Below are positions 33,497 through 45,790 of a DNA stretch of 64,000 bases, piece after piece (within the stretch, counting starts at the first letter, position 1; every line of letters begins with the position of its first letter). The translations under genes and the position numbers were made by a program. The DNA comes from Pohlia nutans (lineage: Eukaryota; Streptophyta; Bryopsida; Bryales; Mniaceae): NCBI GenBank assembly GCA_022496805.1, contig CM040089.1, positions 44,376,372 through 44,440,371 on the forward strand, in the 5' to 3' direction. The notes under the pieces are model-generated. The model was not told the origin of the DNA, did no database searches, and saw only the letters and a list, made by a program, of their open reading frames with translations.

Positions 33497-33889
33497 TTAA
33501 GCTCAAATGCAATAGAACTCATTTTCATGGCCTAAATTTAGTTTAAGCAGAAAAAGCAGAAAAATTCAAAATACACTACATGGTAAACCATTTTTACGAC
33601 TCTTTTTGTAGTTGGGACCCCATGTAAAATCTAAAAATAGCTTGAATGATATGAATTTAACTTGAAAGGGTGGCATGACCAAGCAAAATCCTTCACAAAA
33701 AGAATTGGATGGAAATCATCCACATAGTAGTTGGAATTGAATAGTCAGTTCCATTCATAAGCCAATTTTTGGTCCGGGCGGCGTTTTGGGGTTAAGGCAT
33801 TTCGGCATTGTAATGAACAGTTCTTACAGTTAGCACTCACAGTTAGAGCTTCATAACAGTAGCGCTGTAACGGTGGTATCATGCAGTAA

Positions 33890-34429
33890 CCCTTTGACGC
33901 GCTTGTGTCCATATATTGGACGACGAACAGATTGCAACCTTTCTCTTGACTACATCATGTACAGTTTTTCATCCATCCAAATTTCTCTTGGTTCTTGTGC
34001 TAGTTGACTATCATTTGTACGGTATGGATCTTCAAAATAAGATATTGTGATCTTTTGAAAAACAACACAATTGGTTTATGTCAAGTTTCATTCTTAGTTC
34101 AAAAAGTGAGACCTTAACAATGATTTTCCAAAATAAGTAGAATCAAATAATGGAAACCATACCATCTTGTAGTGCATGTTATTCCAATTTCATTACACAA
34201 TTTTTTAATTTGTGTGTGTTAATTTGGGATTTTTAATTGAATTTCAAGAGAAAACCTTGCAAAATTAATTTAAAAATATTAATAAAAAATATGATGAATC
34301 CAACCGTACAGATGTGATCTTCACATTGACATTTATAACTTTGCTTTGTATATCAACTCCATTTTTGTTTTTCATCAAACATTTTATAACGAATCTTTGA
34401 AAACAGTGTTGAATCGGGACGTTAAAGGG
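33890..34429. mobile_element. TTAA-type MITE, 540-bp family (copy 4)
   Basis: 540 bp, ends CCCTTTGACGCGCTTGTGTCC and inverse CCCTTTAACGTCCCG. Flanks have drifted to GTAA and ATAA. Closest to 26039-27541 in sequence. Confidence 0.8.
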
Positions 34430-34433
34430 ATAA

Positions 34434-35846
34434 AGGTTCGATTTTCCCTCATATCATGTCATGAATTTATGTATTTGTGTGCATGTTGATAATTTGGTTG
34501 CCTGAGAATTCAAATACTTGGAATGGTGCAAGAAATTAGTGTTAGGCTGATGAAAAGAATGCAGGCCCTTAACGGCCAACTATTGAACCACGAGTAATAG
34601 TCACGAGTGAAAGTGACTACGGTGTATGTTCTTACGCAATTATACATGAATCCCAAGTAACAGGTATGTATGCCCAAAATCAGTTGAAAATGTATCTCTT
34701 TCCAAAAATATAATCCATCACATTTGTAACACACTTGAGACTAATTTAAAAAAAAAAATTGACACAAGAAAATGTAAATTTCATTACAACGTAAAGTAAA
34801 TTTAGCTCTCTACTTGTAAGACAAATAGACATTTAATGTTACGACTTGATATGTAGAAGTTGTCCAATTAAACATGTATACAACTTGACAAATTCTCCAA
34901 AGAGTGCAATTATAGAGTGTGTCATGATTAGAGATTAGAGGTCTTTCCCACAAGTTTTGTATTTGAATGACACTCACAATATAAATGGGTGACTTTTCAA
35001 CCCACGGAAAAAGGACCCCACATAAATGGATTCTTAAAAACTTGTACACATTCTAAATTTCAAGCACATTTGTTACAATTTTCCTTGTTTGAATTAAAAC
35101 CATATGTACACTCAACTCTTTTATGTCACACTTTTGGCAACAAATGTGATTTAAATCAAAATATGACATTTGGAGATTCTCTAATCACAAATGTAGACAT
35201 CAAGTATTCCATGTATATATGAAAATATGATATTAGAGGAGTATATAGAATGTATTTTGATATTATATGACATCCATTCTAAGTGTAATACACTTAGACC
35301 TCTTTAATATGTCCTTTTCTAAAATGACATTCTGGAATATCATTCACGTTGACATTAGCTGTAGCCTACTTATACATATTCAACTATGTTCTAATCATTT
35401 CTTTAGGACCCCAGGCAATCAGATTAAAGAGCTAGGCCAAAGACTGTGACCCCAACTTTCAAAACTGTGAACTTACATCCTCACATACAAACTTCAGGAG
35501 TATACATTCACCAAACTGATTATTCTCAGTTTGGGCCACACGAATGTTGCCTGGTAGAATTTGGTAAGAATGATCCTTACGATCAAGTATTTCTAATAAA
35601 CATAACATTCTATAATCCCAAAAGTTTTAGTACTGTCATGTCAACACCATAGTTGAGTATCCTTCTCTGGGATTTCAACTTAGGAAACATAATTGAAGTG
35701 ATCTTTGATGATAACTCCATGACAATGACAAACAAGCATGATCTACGTTGCTATTGTGGGTTGGTCCCTAAAGGTTTTCACTTCGTAAACAAAAGGGAGG
35801 CCGCTAGGTCTGGTATAGAATGCTATGAATGGCTACAATTAGTTTT
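34434..35846. other. intergenic, AT-rich
   Basis: No supported gene. Short ORFs (34510-34734, 34810-35049, 34989-35222 and others) are AT-rich and unlike any family I know. Confidence 0.4.
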
Positions 35847-36215
35847 TTATAACTCCTCAAGAAGGGAGTAGACATTAAAGGCAGAACAAAAATCAATGTT
35901 GGTGGGATGACTACCCAAAACCTCACCCGTGACAACACCTACCAAATGCCCATCTGCACGCGCCACCAATCCACCACGAAAGCCGGTTGGAGAGTTGATG
36001 GAACCACCCAGTTGGCCCGCATTGAAGTCGATTTCCACAATCTCATGTCTTCCAGCATCCACGACTCGCCCTGGGCGCACTCTGACATCTGCAATTGTCC
36101 CAACCTCAGACTCCCAAGGCTCCTCATATCTGCATAACCACCGCCCAGCCACTCCAATAAACTCACTACAATCGCTATATCCAAAATGGGATCCAACAAC
36201 TAGAATACACTCCTA
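35847..36215 (-). pseudogene. possible protein-coding fragment, trypsin-like?
   Basis: GC content and codon pattern stand out from the surrounding AT-rich DNA. The reading frame from about 36215 down to 35847 encodes HFGYSDCSEFIGVAG and later INSPTGFRGGLVARADGHLV, faintly like the active-site loop region of trypsin-like peptidases, but without a GDSGG motif. No splice partners were found. It may be an exon of a decayed gene or a cryptic open frame. Confidence 0.25.
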
Positions 36216-36265
36216 TTTTGACTTAAACTAAAAAAATTAGCACATGAATCCGGAGAAACCATTAC

Positions 36266-36545
36266 ATTAGGTGAGGAATGGAGCCTTTGGAAGGCCCCCA
36301 CAATGTGATCTGCTAAAATCAGATATGATGAATAAAAAATTAATTTCAAAAAAAAATTCAAAAAAACTCAAAAAAATCCAAGCTGATGTGAACAGTCGCT
36401 GTCCACATCAGCTTGGGGTTTTTTTTTGGAAATTAAACAGAAATTATTATTAAAAAAAATTAAATTTTTAAATTTTTATTCATCAAATTTGATTTCAGCA
36501 TATCACATTGTAAGGGCCTTCCAAAGGCTCCATTCCTCACCTAAT
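36266..36545. mobile_element. hairpin MITE with long terminal repeats
   Basis: Ends ATTAGGTGAGGAATGGAGCC and the exact inverse. Inverted arms of about 60 bp or more run inward to a central hairpin, CCAAGCTGATGTGAACAG facing CTGTCCACATCAGCTTGG. Nearly the whole 280 bp can fold back. No ORF and no clear target duplication. Confidence 0.8.
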
Positions 36546-36659
36546 GCCTTGAGTAATAAGCTACTAAATTGAAGCATTAGGAGCCATGCTATGAATTGAG
36601 CATTATAATGTGGCATGGATAGCAAGCTGCTAAAACGAAACATTATAATGTGGCCATGA

Positions 36660-37080
36660 GAGTAAAAATTAGCAAAGACTAGTGATGTTTAACAAAGACT
36701 AGCAAAGATTAACAAAGGTTAGCAAAGATTAACAACTTAGATTAGCATAGATTCACAAAGATTAGTAAAGATCAATGGATATTAACGAACATGAGCAAAG
36801 ATTAGCAGGGATTGAAGAAGATTAGCAAGGATTAGCGAGGATTAAAGAAGATTAGCTAAGATTAGTGAAGATGAACGAAGAGTAGTGAGAGAGGAGATTG
36901 GGGAGCAGTGGCTGGCTTGCAGGAGTGAGGAGAGAGACTAGCGAAGATCAAGGAAGATTAGTGAAGATTATGGAAGATTAGTAAAGATCAAATGAGATTA
37001 GCGAAGATTATGGAAGATTAGTGAATCTGATCAAGGAAGATTAGTGAAGACGAAGGAAGATTAGCGAAGATCAAGGAACC
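36660..37080. repeat. degenerate 10-12 bp minisatellite (GATTAGYRAA)
   Basis: About 30 variants of 'aagattagcaa' / 'aagattagtga' / 'aagatcaagga' follow each other in the 3' flank of the minus-strand gene, right up to its stop codon. Repeats become more regular toward the gene. Confidence 0.75.
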
Positions 37081-37083
37081 TGA

Positions 37084-40000
37084 TTAGTGAGAGTAGTGGG
37101 GGGTTAGTACGGTGAGGCTGATCGACTCGTACCCAATGACGTAGACGCGGTCGGAGGTCCGGGCGTCGACGAAAGGACGGTGGGGCAGGGACGCTGGCCC
37201 AGCCACTCTGCTCAGGAAGGCTAGCGCAAAGGTACCCTGCCACACGCGAACGCTAAACAGGGCCAGGCCCAGCGTGGTGCTGGTGAGCAGCAGCTGCGCC
37301 ACATGGATGGCGCCCTTGCTGCTCTTGATCAGCACCTCCGTCCGCCCTTCCACCACCTTCACGCCCGTCACCCACGCCGCATTTGCCCCGGCTCCTCCTC
37401 CTCCTCCTCCTGCAGGGCGACCAGCAGTAGCAGCAGCCTGAGCTGATGACGACGATGGTGCTCTGCCAGATTGTTGTTGCTGATCCGGGAGAATGAACAG
37501 AACGGCCGTGCCCAGCAGCGCTCGGGTTTCGCGGTCCAGCACCATGCCGCAGTAGTGCTTCACGCTTCCCCAGATCAAGTCCTGCATGCATGAACCCAAG
37601 GATCTAAGTCGATATATTATTCAAGAGACCTACAGTCCGTTGACAACCAGGGTTTTGATCTGTGCCTAATTAAGCCTCGGATCCACTACTAGTGCTACAT
37701 TTGTTAGCAACGTTACAACTTGTTAAGCAACATTTAGGAACCGTGTAGTATAGTAACATACATTCCTAGTAGTAGTGATCGAAGAGCATAACATTGGCTC
37801 AGATCGATCATGCGAAGGTGACACGGTTCAGATGTAGTTCACTAGAGCATGTTGCGAATCTCCTCAAGAGGATGAATTGACACATATCAAAATTTATGAA
37901 AACATCTGACGTAAAAAAAGTTTATTCTGGTATATCCTGAGCCACATACATCTGTGAATGGTGATGTGGAATTCACATAGTCTGTGTCTCGCTGATGTGT
38001 AGACCTGCATTTTATTGGATATCTACTCTTGAGTAATATCTCATAACCCACTGCTGAAGTACGTGTCACTATCAAAAGTCACTAACTTATAGTCAATTCT
38101 ATCCATAGTTTCTCTCTTTTCATTCCATTCATTTAACTTAGGTGAGTTATTAGTCAACTCAACACTTTTGAAGAACTAGTAACCGATGAGAGTAACTAGG
38201 TCATTAGGAATAGTCTTGGCTTGATTATATATTTTCAGAAACGTACCTGACTATTCCTAGTAACTTGGTTGCTCTTGCCTATCATCTAGTCAAAATATTT
38301 CATTATACGAAGGGCAGAAATCTGCTTGGGGTATCACTTTTTGGACACACTAATTAGGTTATTTTTGTTTAAAACCTCCAAAGTTTGCCTAATTTGTTCA
38401 TTTTGATCAAGTAAAAAGACCCTAAAATGAAAAAAATAAAATCCTGCACCTCAATGGAATCAAAATGTATATGTTCAAAGAGTTTACATTAAAAAAAATA
38501 TTATTTTTGGATCCATTCATAGATGTGTGAAAAAATGCTGAATTTTGGGATTTGCAAGCTGCATATGCACAATTCATTAATTTTTTTAATGATAAAATAA
38601 ATTATTTTGTACTCTACACAATTAGATGTAGGTCATATTCAAAATAATATTAATTTTTATTTTTTTTGATATTCCATTTGCTTGATTTCAGGGATTCTAG
38701 GTGACTGGGACATAACTTACTTTTTCAACTAAAAAATCAAATAAAATTACTTAAAAATCTTTGATTGTAATCAAATTTTTTTCCTTGATACGTTATAAGT
38801 GTAGAAAACTAAATCCACATTTAATGAAGTCTTACTTTATTAAAATTAAAAAATACGTTTGTTTGACACACCAGCACATAGTGCAATTGTCCCGAATGCA
38901 GCTTTTTTGGGTACCCCAACCGGACCATCACCCCGAACATGTATTCTCAGAAAGACATCACTTTCAGAATTCTTGCAGAAAACGGCCAATTTTTATTTTA
39001 TTTTCTTGTAAAATGTCAGACTTTGGCAATCTTTACTAACCTCAGGTGATATGACATGACCACAAACTCGTTCTTCTCCTTCAGCTTCATCCTGTTGGCC
39101 CAACAGCAACAACCACAAAGTAAACCATCAATGCACACCAACATTCCCAAAACGTACAGTCAAAAAGTTAGAAAGATCAGGCAACCAGAAAAACTTTCTC
39201 AAAACAACTACTTTCAGACAACCAAAGTTCATTTTTAACACCTAAAATGCAAGGGTTCATCTATAGAATCTTGAAGATCATGTTATGTTTGTCCTACCCT
39301 CATATTCAATTCTTCATCATCAATTCTAAATATGCTAAAAGATCACTGCAGTCAAACTTTTGAACTTCAAAATTTAGCATTGTACTTTGACTTCGAGAAT
39401 AAGCTTTTCTACTTAGAGTCAATTCAAACTAAAACCTATGTAGATTTTACAGTGATTGACACGATCTTATTGATTGCATATGTTCTAAATCAGATTATGT
39501 AGTGAATTGTAAGTGCAATTAAGAAAAGCTAACATTATGAATTCCAATCCTTCTCCTCAAGATTAAACATCCTACATTGACATTATGTTAATTATATACA
39601 ATTAAACCCTTAATAAATTTGGATTAGTGCACAAGGCCATTAGCTTTGGAGTAGTAGGCTTGATCGTCAGAATCTAATGGATCAATGACCTGCACTCTCT
39701 GACGCTCTTTCCTCTCAACCATGGAGACTCTGCTCAAATTAGCTTCAAAACCCTACATTTTCATTTATATGTTAATGTACAGTTAAACCCTTAATTAGTT
39801 CGGATTAGTGCACAAGATCGTTAATCAAAAGCTTTGGAGTAGTAAGTTTGATTGTCACAATGGAATGGATCTATGACCTGCACTCTCTGACGCTCTCTCC
39901 TCTCGACCATGGAGACTCTACTCACATTAGCTTCAAAATTTTGGAGTAGTAAGTTCGATCGTCAGAATCGAATGGATCTATGTCGACATGCACTCTCTGA

Positions 40001-42748
40001 CGCTCTTTCCTCTCAACCATGGAGACTACTCACATTAGCTTCAAAATCCTACATTGACATTAATATGTGAATGTACAGTTTAACCTTAATTAGTTTGGAT
40101 TAGTGCACAAGGTCATTAATCAAGAGCATTGGAGTAGTCAGTTCAATTGTTAATCAGAGTCGAGAGATCTAAATCACCTGCACTTTCTGATGCTCTTTCC
40201 TCTCAACCATGGAGACTCTACTCATATTAGCTTCAAAATCCTACATGTATTGACTTTATTATGTGAATGTACAGTTTAACCTTAATTAGTATGGATTGGT
40301 GCACAAGGTCATTCATTAATCAAGAGCATTGGAGTCGTAAGTTCGATTGTTAATCAGAGTCACGACTCGAGAGATCTAAATCACCTGCAGTCGCTGGCGC
40401 TCTTCCATGCGCCGGAGCAAGGAAGCTTCGAGAGTGGCCGAAGCAAACCGGTAATGAATCCTCACGGGATACTGACCAGTGGACTGCCTTGCTTCCTCGG
40501 AGCTGGACGATCCCATGTTCATTGCAAACCTCGGCAGGTCTTCGTCGTTAAAGCGCTCTGGAAGTAAAGGTGGATCAGCTTCTGCAGATCCACTAGTAGT
40601 CCTGCGGCAATGATCGATGGAGTGTCGGGACAGAGCTGTAGGCAATGATCCTGCTCCTGCTAAGTCTGCTACTACTACTGCTGCATTGACCCCTGCTGGT
40701 TCAGAATCTGACGCAGCTTTTCCCACTGCCAGCTCATGTTGAGGAGATTTGTCCACATTCTGTTCTGGACCAGAAATTCCCACTTATGGATGAGAGGGTG
40801 CTTGTTCGATCAGCATTGGCAGGAGATTGCCAAGTGGCACTGCAACAATATCACCTGGCAGTCCTTTCACTGTATCACATTCAATTCTTGGATCCTCCGT
40901 CTGACTATCAGACTGTTGGGCACAAACTATTAGGAAGATTTGTACTAACGGATCACGAAGGTTTTGAGAGCTGCAGTTCAACTTACTAGCACATAATGAT
41001 GAGCGGCATCAAAGCCAAGTCGTCTCTACTAGCGCACACTTAAAACGTGAAATCTTAGCTTAAACTGGTCCTAAGTACGTAGAGAAACCCTTTCAGACTG
41101 GACAGATCGATTAAAGGCTGAAAATGGCAGTGGTGAGAAGGGGTCACCAAGCTAATCACCAAAGGTACGTAGCACAGCTTGAGCAAGTGAGTGATCCAGT
41201 GTTTGGGGCTGATCTGGAACCAGTAAGAGGTTTTATTCAACACGTGAGGGTACTCTGAAATATGCCATTTTGTTGGTGGCAAGAAGTGACCTTTCCCACA
41301 CTACCGTTTTCCATTGAGTGTAATTGATCACGTAATACAAAACGAAGTGAAACTCATCACATAAAAACGAAACAGCCCGCACTGGAAATCAATCGAAACG
41401 TGTCACTCCAGTACACTCTTGCCTTCTTGACGCTGTGGAGCAATAGACACTCTCTTCCAAATCAGTGCCGGTCAATCCTTTCTTGCCCTACCCAGGGCTA
41501 GCTATCAATTTGGAACTGTGTCTAAAATCACTCAGGTTCAAGCTAAGTTAAGTCTGATGAACGTACAGTACTAAAGCTGGATTCAACTCCTGAGGAACTA
41601 ACTTACAGTTTCCTGAACACACTCAAGTTGTTGGGAAATTTTCCAACTCCTGGAGTTTCTGGACGGTCAACTTTTCATGGCTCTTGAGGTTCTCTCATCG
41701 GTGACAGTAATTTAGGACAGACTCTCCTTCAAATCCGGGGTGATCAAAAGTACTGTACGTGGGTGCCTAAGTTAAAACACGCAATATTATTATTATTCTA
41801 CATCCAGGTCAGGTTTGAAGCACTGAAACCACTCACCTGCTGAGGAGGTGCGAAGGGACTGGGACCTCCGCTTCGCTCGTGGAGAGTGCAAGAGATGGGA
41901 ACAGAAGAATGCGAGGAAAGATGAGCACTTTCAATGATCCCAGCAGCTTTGCTACTTGTGCCTTCGTTCTCCCAATCTACGTCAATGTACTTGCTCCACG
42001 TGCTGCTGGAATCATTCACATCGGTGCCCTGCTTGCCAGTAACTCCCTGTTGCTCTAACGGAGTGAACGATCCGGTACTGGAGTCGGTTTGGACACGGCG
42101 GTAGACGTGGGGTCTTTCGTTCTCCGGGTCTCTGAGTGCACCAAACTTGTCAAACGAGAGCACTTTCACGTCACCGAATCTGTCAAGTGCAGATGAGGAT
42201 GTCAAGTACCTGAAGTCGTTACGCGCCTTTGGTTCCACTTCGCCAATTTTCCGTTTCCCAGGTTCCTAACAGAAAAACCAAAAACAAAAACAAATCAACC
42301 CAAAAGTCCCAAACTCCGTCACCACCTGTAGGTTGCCGATGGATCACCACAAGTACACTCAGACCTCTTTCACATGACGTACGTACCTTCTCTAAAATGG
42401 AACAAATATCCTGGCTATTGCTTTGGGACTCCAACGAGGCAGTCAGATTAACGAGGCTCCACTCTTCAATTAGAAGTTTCTAGAACCAAATCATGAAGCG
42501 ATCTCTCTTCTAGGTTTCGAAGCATCTAGAAGTGCAAAAAGTGGACACGTGTTTCTGTCCGAACACACTAGAAGCTTCGGCAGTAGGAAGTCGTTCCAAC
42601 TTCAATTAGGATTAGGCACTAACCCTTGCTTGCAACGTAAAACCTAAACAGATACATGAACCAAAATAATCGATCAAACCAAGTTAGGGAAAAAGGTACG
42701 CAGTAGAAGTACCGCAGCTGGAGCTTCTTCATCGTCACTATGGTTCAT
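37084..42748 (-). CDS. multi-exon gene, unknown function (about 514 aa)
   Basis: Seven exons join in frame: 42748-42713, 42479-42387, 42265-41837, 40912-40855, 40764-40385, 39091-39041, 37581-37084. All inferred introns have GT-AG ends; phases agree throughout. The N-terminal half is polar and Ser/Asp/Glu-rich (SKYIDVDWENEG; ERPHVYRRV) with no domain I recognise. The middle has an Arg/Glu-rich stretch, ASLLRRMEERQRLQ. The last exon encodes DLIWGSVKHYCGMVLDRETR, a Ser/Ala/Gln segment, a Gly run from CTC repeats, then a more ordered C-terminus with hydrophobic stretch LLLTSTTLGLALFSV and VYVIGYESISLTV. Start codon is tentative: an open frame extends a little upstream and more 5' exons could exist. 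Exon 6 could be read in another frame if an unseen exon intervenes. Confidence 0.5.
37582..39040 (-). other. large intron of the unknown gene, with a fold-back
   Basis: About 1.46 kb, GT-AG (CCTGAG|gttagt ... gcatgcag|GAC). A fold-back lies at 38187-38275: GAGAGTAACTAGGTCATTAGGAATAGTC faces GACTATTCCTAGTAACTTGG. No exon was convincingly seen in between, though a small one could be missed. Confidence 0.45.
39598..40390 (-). repeat. tandem duplication of an exon end plus intron (about 190-bp unit)
   Basis: Five units, the third truncated. Each carries 'ctgcactctctgacgctctttcctct' (plus strand), related to the end of exon 40385-40764, followed on the minus strand by a conserved GT donor (GTGCAG|gtcatt or gtgatt), and the shared intron phrase 'ttaattagtttggattagtgcacaagg'. 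The coding-like part reads VSMVERKERQRVQ against LLRRMEERQRLQ in the real exon. Confidence 0.75.
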
Positions 42749-43804
42749 TTGAGGCGCCACACTGAGATCGTTGCTGCTGCTGCTGCGTACACCGGCCGCT
42801 GCATCCTCAGCCGGGAGCTAGCCAGGGACATGCATCACCCACCCCTGGAGGCCAAGAACGACACACTAGAGATGCAGGATCATTGATGGTGTCCGCAGAA
42901 CATGAGTTGATTTGGCTTCGTCCTTTACCCCACATGAAGAAGCGGTACCACGTGATGATGAAGACTAGACGGCGCTGTACTCAGTCCCAGATCATTTGAA
43001 TCTGGAGGAAGATCGAGAGAGAATGCATTGAGGTACATTCATAATGTGGGCTCATTAATTTCCTAGCTAGCTAGCTAGCTAGGACCTACGAACGGGTCTA
43101 TGATTGTCTGCCTACGTCACCACCGACATCCCATACTCGTCCCTATGACCGCGTTTGCTAGACCTCCAAATCTCTGTTCCTAGCTACGTGTCTGTAGAGT
43201 TGGATTCGTGCACTCGATGACAGCCCTCGCTCAGGATCTGATGAAACCACTTGAAGAGCTACTGCGGCTGGTCTCATCATGGGTCTCCATTCATGAAGAA
43301 TGGGTCGCCATTGAAGAGCTGCGTGCCGGAGGTCCGGATATGAGATGAGAGAGGAGGTGAGATGCCAATGAGCATCACGCAAACTGGTGCAAGGCCGGGG
43401 TGTTCAAACCCTGAACTCCATGATTATAAACTAAAATTATAGAACTCGTCTTTGATCCTGCGAACGTTACTGTTCAGGCCAAGATCCTGCTGTCAGTAGT
43501 TTCCACAGTAATGAGCTGAGAGACATGCAGACAGCAAGCCTGGACGACCGTAATCACAACCACGGCGAAAGGAATGTCAACTTGATTCGATTGCGTACAC
43601 AGCTACCCATAGTCCCATACCCTTCTCAAGTAAGTTCAGTTATTACCTCTGGCCCTACCTACCCACGAGTGAAGTTACTGTAGAAAATCTTCCGGGACCG
43701 TTAACAGTGAGTGGTCCTTTACCCGAGGTCCATAGTTACAGTAACATCACCTGGTAAATTTATTATATATTTTTTGAAACAAGAGGGGCAGGCAAGCCCA
43801 ATGC
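42749..43804. other. 5' flank of the unknown gene
   Basis: GC-richer than average. The minus frame just upstream of the start (42749-42810) encodes AEDAAAGVRSSSSNDLSVAPQ and may be coding. A 75-codon minus ORF at 43158-43382 looks coding-like but has no domain. A (GCTA)n run sits at 43061-43081. Confidence 0.35.
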
Positions 43805-43807
43805 TTA

Positions 43808-43994
43808 CACTGAAATCACCATATACTGTGGGTGGGTGAATGGCGTGGGTACATTCATCCATTTAGACGAATTCTCATCCATTTAACAAATTTTCATCCA
43901 ATTTGGATGAATTTTATCACAGTATTTTGAAATTTTAATTATTAGTAAAGCCTCTCGTAAATACTGTGGGCCACAGTATATGGTGATTTCAGTG
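43808..43994. mobile_element. CACTG-ended MITE, TTA duplication (copy 2)
   Basis: 187 bp between TTA (43805-43807) and TTA (43995-43997). Ends CACTGAAATCACCATATACTG and the inverse. A 3-bp duplication and CACTR ends fit a small CACTA/EnSpm derivative. Same family as 25794-26002. Confidence 0.75.
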
Positions 43995-43997
43995 TTA

Positions 43998-44420
43998 ATA
44001 AGAAAGGCAAAACTCCACAGCCTGGGACCTCAGGCCAAAACAGACGTGAGCCAAGGAAACAACACAAGTCACCCAAGAACCAATCTAAGTGAATCCATCA
44101 CTCTTTGGTTCTAGAATGAGACCCTTGTCAGAAGGTCTTTTCCTCTCATTTGTTCCTTGGATCCAAGGATTTTCTGACTTGTCAAATTGCCCTAGCTACA
44201 CCAGCAAAATATATTTACCCTTGTCATTGAGTGCCTTTCATGACTTCCCTATGTTCTAGTACACCCTGACCTCTTGAATGTGTGATAAGTGTGCTACCGT
44301 CAGCGATAGTGTGATAGATATGCAAATACTATTTAGAGAAAATCGTACGTTTAGAACTCTTTTATAACACCCCTTTGGTAACTTGGCATGTGGAAAATGT
44401 TCAATCAATAGCAAATATTC
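43998..44420. other. intergenic
   Basis: No supported gene. Confidence 0.35.
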
Positions 44421-44423
44421 TCA

Positions 44424-44729
44424 TGGCCCATTCACACCAAGAAGCTACAGCACTTGCGTTGCATTCCTGGAATGTTGCAAGGTAAATTTCAAAAATAACA
44501 TACAATTTCTTGCGGTGTCAGAGCCTTGTCTCTTCCTGCTTTTGGCCAACGCATGTGCGTTGGTGGAGACGCAACTTTCTTGCAGCACCCAAAATGCGTT
44601 GGAGCAGCTTCTTGCATGCGTCATGTTAAAAAAAAAATTTACAGGAGCACACTGTAGCTACCAAAAACTTACATGACGAAAGTAGATTCTTTGCCGCACT
44701 CGCATTGGGTGACTGGTGTGAATGGGCCA
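44424..44729. mobile_element. MITE, TGGCCCATTCACACCA ends, TCA duplication
   Basis: 306 bp between TCA (44421-44423) and TCA (44730-44732). Ends TGGCCCATTCACACCA and the inverse; subterminal 'ttgcgttg/aatgcgag' also partly inverted. The GGCCCRTTCRCAC end resembles the LTR-inserted MITE at 7601-8017, so both may use the same transposase family. Confidence 0.75.
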
Positions 44730-44732
44730 TCA

Positions 44733-45759
44733 GCAGATACTGGAATGTGATATTGGAGAGTGTGATAATAGCGAGTACAGAGTGTAATTTACAGAGTGAA
44801 AATTGGAATGGACGGATGGTAAGTTAGTTTTGAGCAGGTGAAAAAGTCGGCAATCAATTACTGTATATAAACGAGCATGACGGAGTGCCATCAATATTTT
44901 AATAAGCTTATGAGCAGATGATCTTTCATGAAGCGTCTGACAAACCAAATTTGACGAAAGGCTGGGCATGTTTTGGACAGTCGTAGGAGGAACAGTAGCA
45001 TATAAGAAATATAGTGTAGGCAGGGGGTAAAATAATGATAAAAAATATAGATATTGATGTTTGTGGTGAATTAAATCAAATGACGTGAGGAAACGAGGCA
45101 CATGGGGGCAAGGCCGAGGCAGCCCATACAGTCCAATTTACGGATTCATAGATTCTAGTCCCACGTGGACCCACGTGAATGCCCAGGACATGATGTCCTG
45201 GTTTTATTTATTTTATTTGAGGTGGCACAAATGGAACGCATCCCAGGTTTCACTCCCAGGCCGCGTGCAAGTGCTTTCTATATGAACCCTTGGGCATATT
45301 TTAAATGGGGAGAGGGTCCACTCCGGCATGTGCTGGTGGGAGAAGCTACGCAGCAGCTGCGGCCATGCAGGCCGGCCAGTTTGATGAAAGCGAAAGATGT
45401 GCATTCAGCCTGCATGCACCTCACTCACGGCACTGTTCTTGCCAATTTCCTAGACAAACTTGTGTATTTTCCTCTCTCTCAGTCTCTCAGTCTCTCCGTC
45501 TCTCCGTCTCTCCGTCAGCATCTCCCCTGCCTGACAGTTACAATGTGTGATTGTGTGTGCCGAAAGCATCAATTGTAGATCCTGTGTTTCTGACAATCAT
45601 GCATTCAATTCATGAATGCAGAACCCGGCCAGCTCTCAAGGTTCTGTCCACACCTACATCTGGAGAGCAGGGGTCAACACCAACACCTCAAGGGTCATTC
45701 AAGCCAGGAAAGAGCCAGTGTAGCAACATCCTCACATCAGCCAAAAAAAAATTCGCAAA

Positions 45760-45790
<31 letters not shown>

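Larger units (their letters stand above)
31228..33791. mobile_element. outer TTAA-flanked element hosting a nest
   Basis: TTAA at 31224-31227 and 33792-33795. Ends CCCCTAAAGGTCGGGCC and inverse CCCCAAAACGCCGCCCGG. Its body (31228-31660 and 33501-33791) is interrupted by three further TTAA elements (31665-32723, 32175-32716, 32728-33496). The pairing of these two ends is inferred from position and end sequence. Confidence 0.55.

Noticed and set aside
45155..45600. Promoter plus short gene with G-boxes
   Set aside because: G-box cores are present, but the overlapping ORFs show no coding character or domain; left as an intergenic note.
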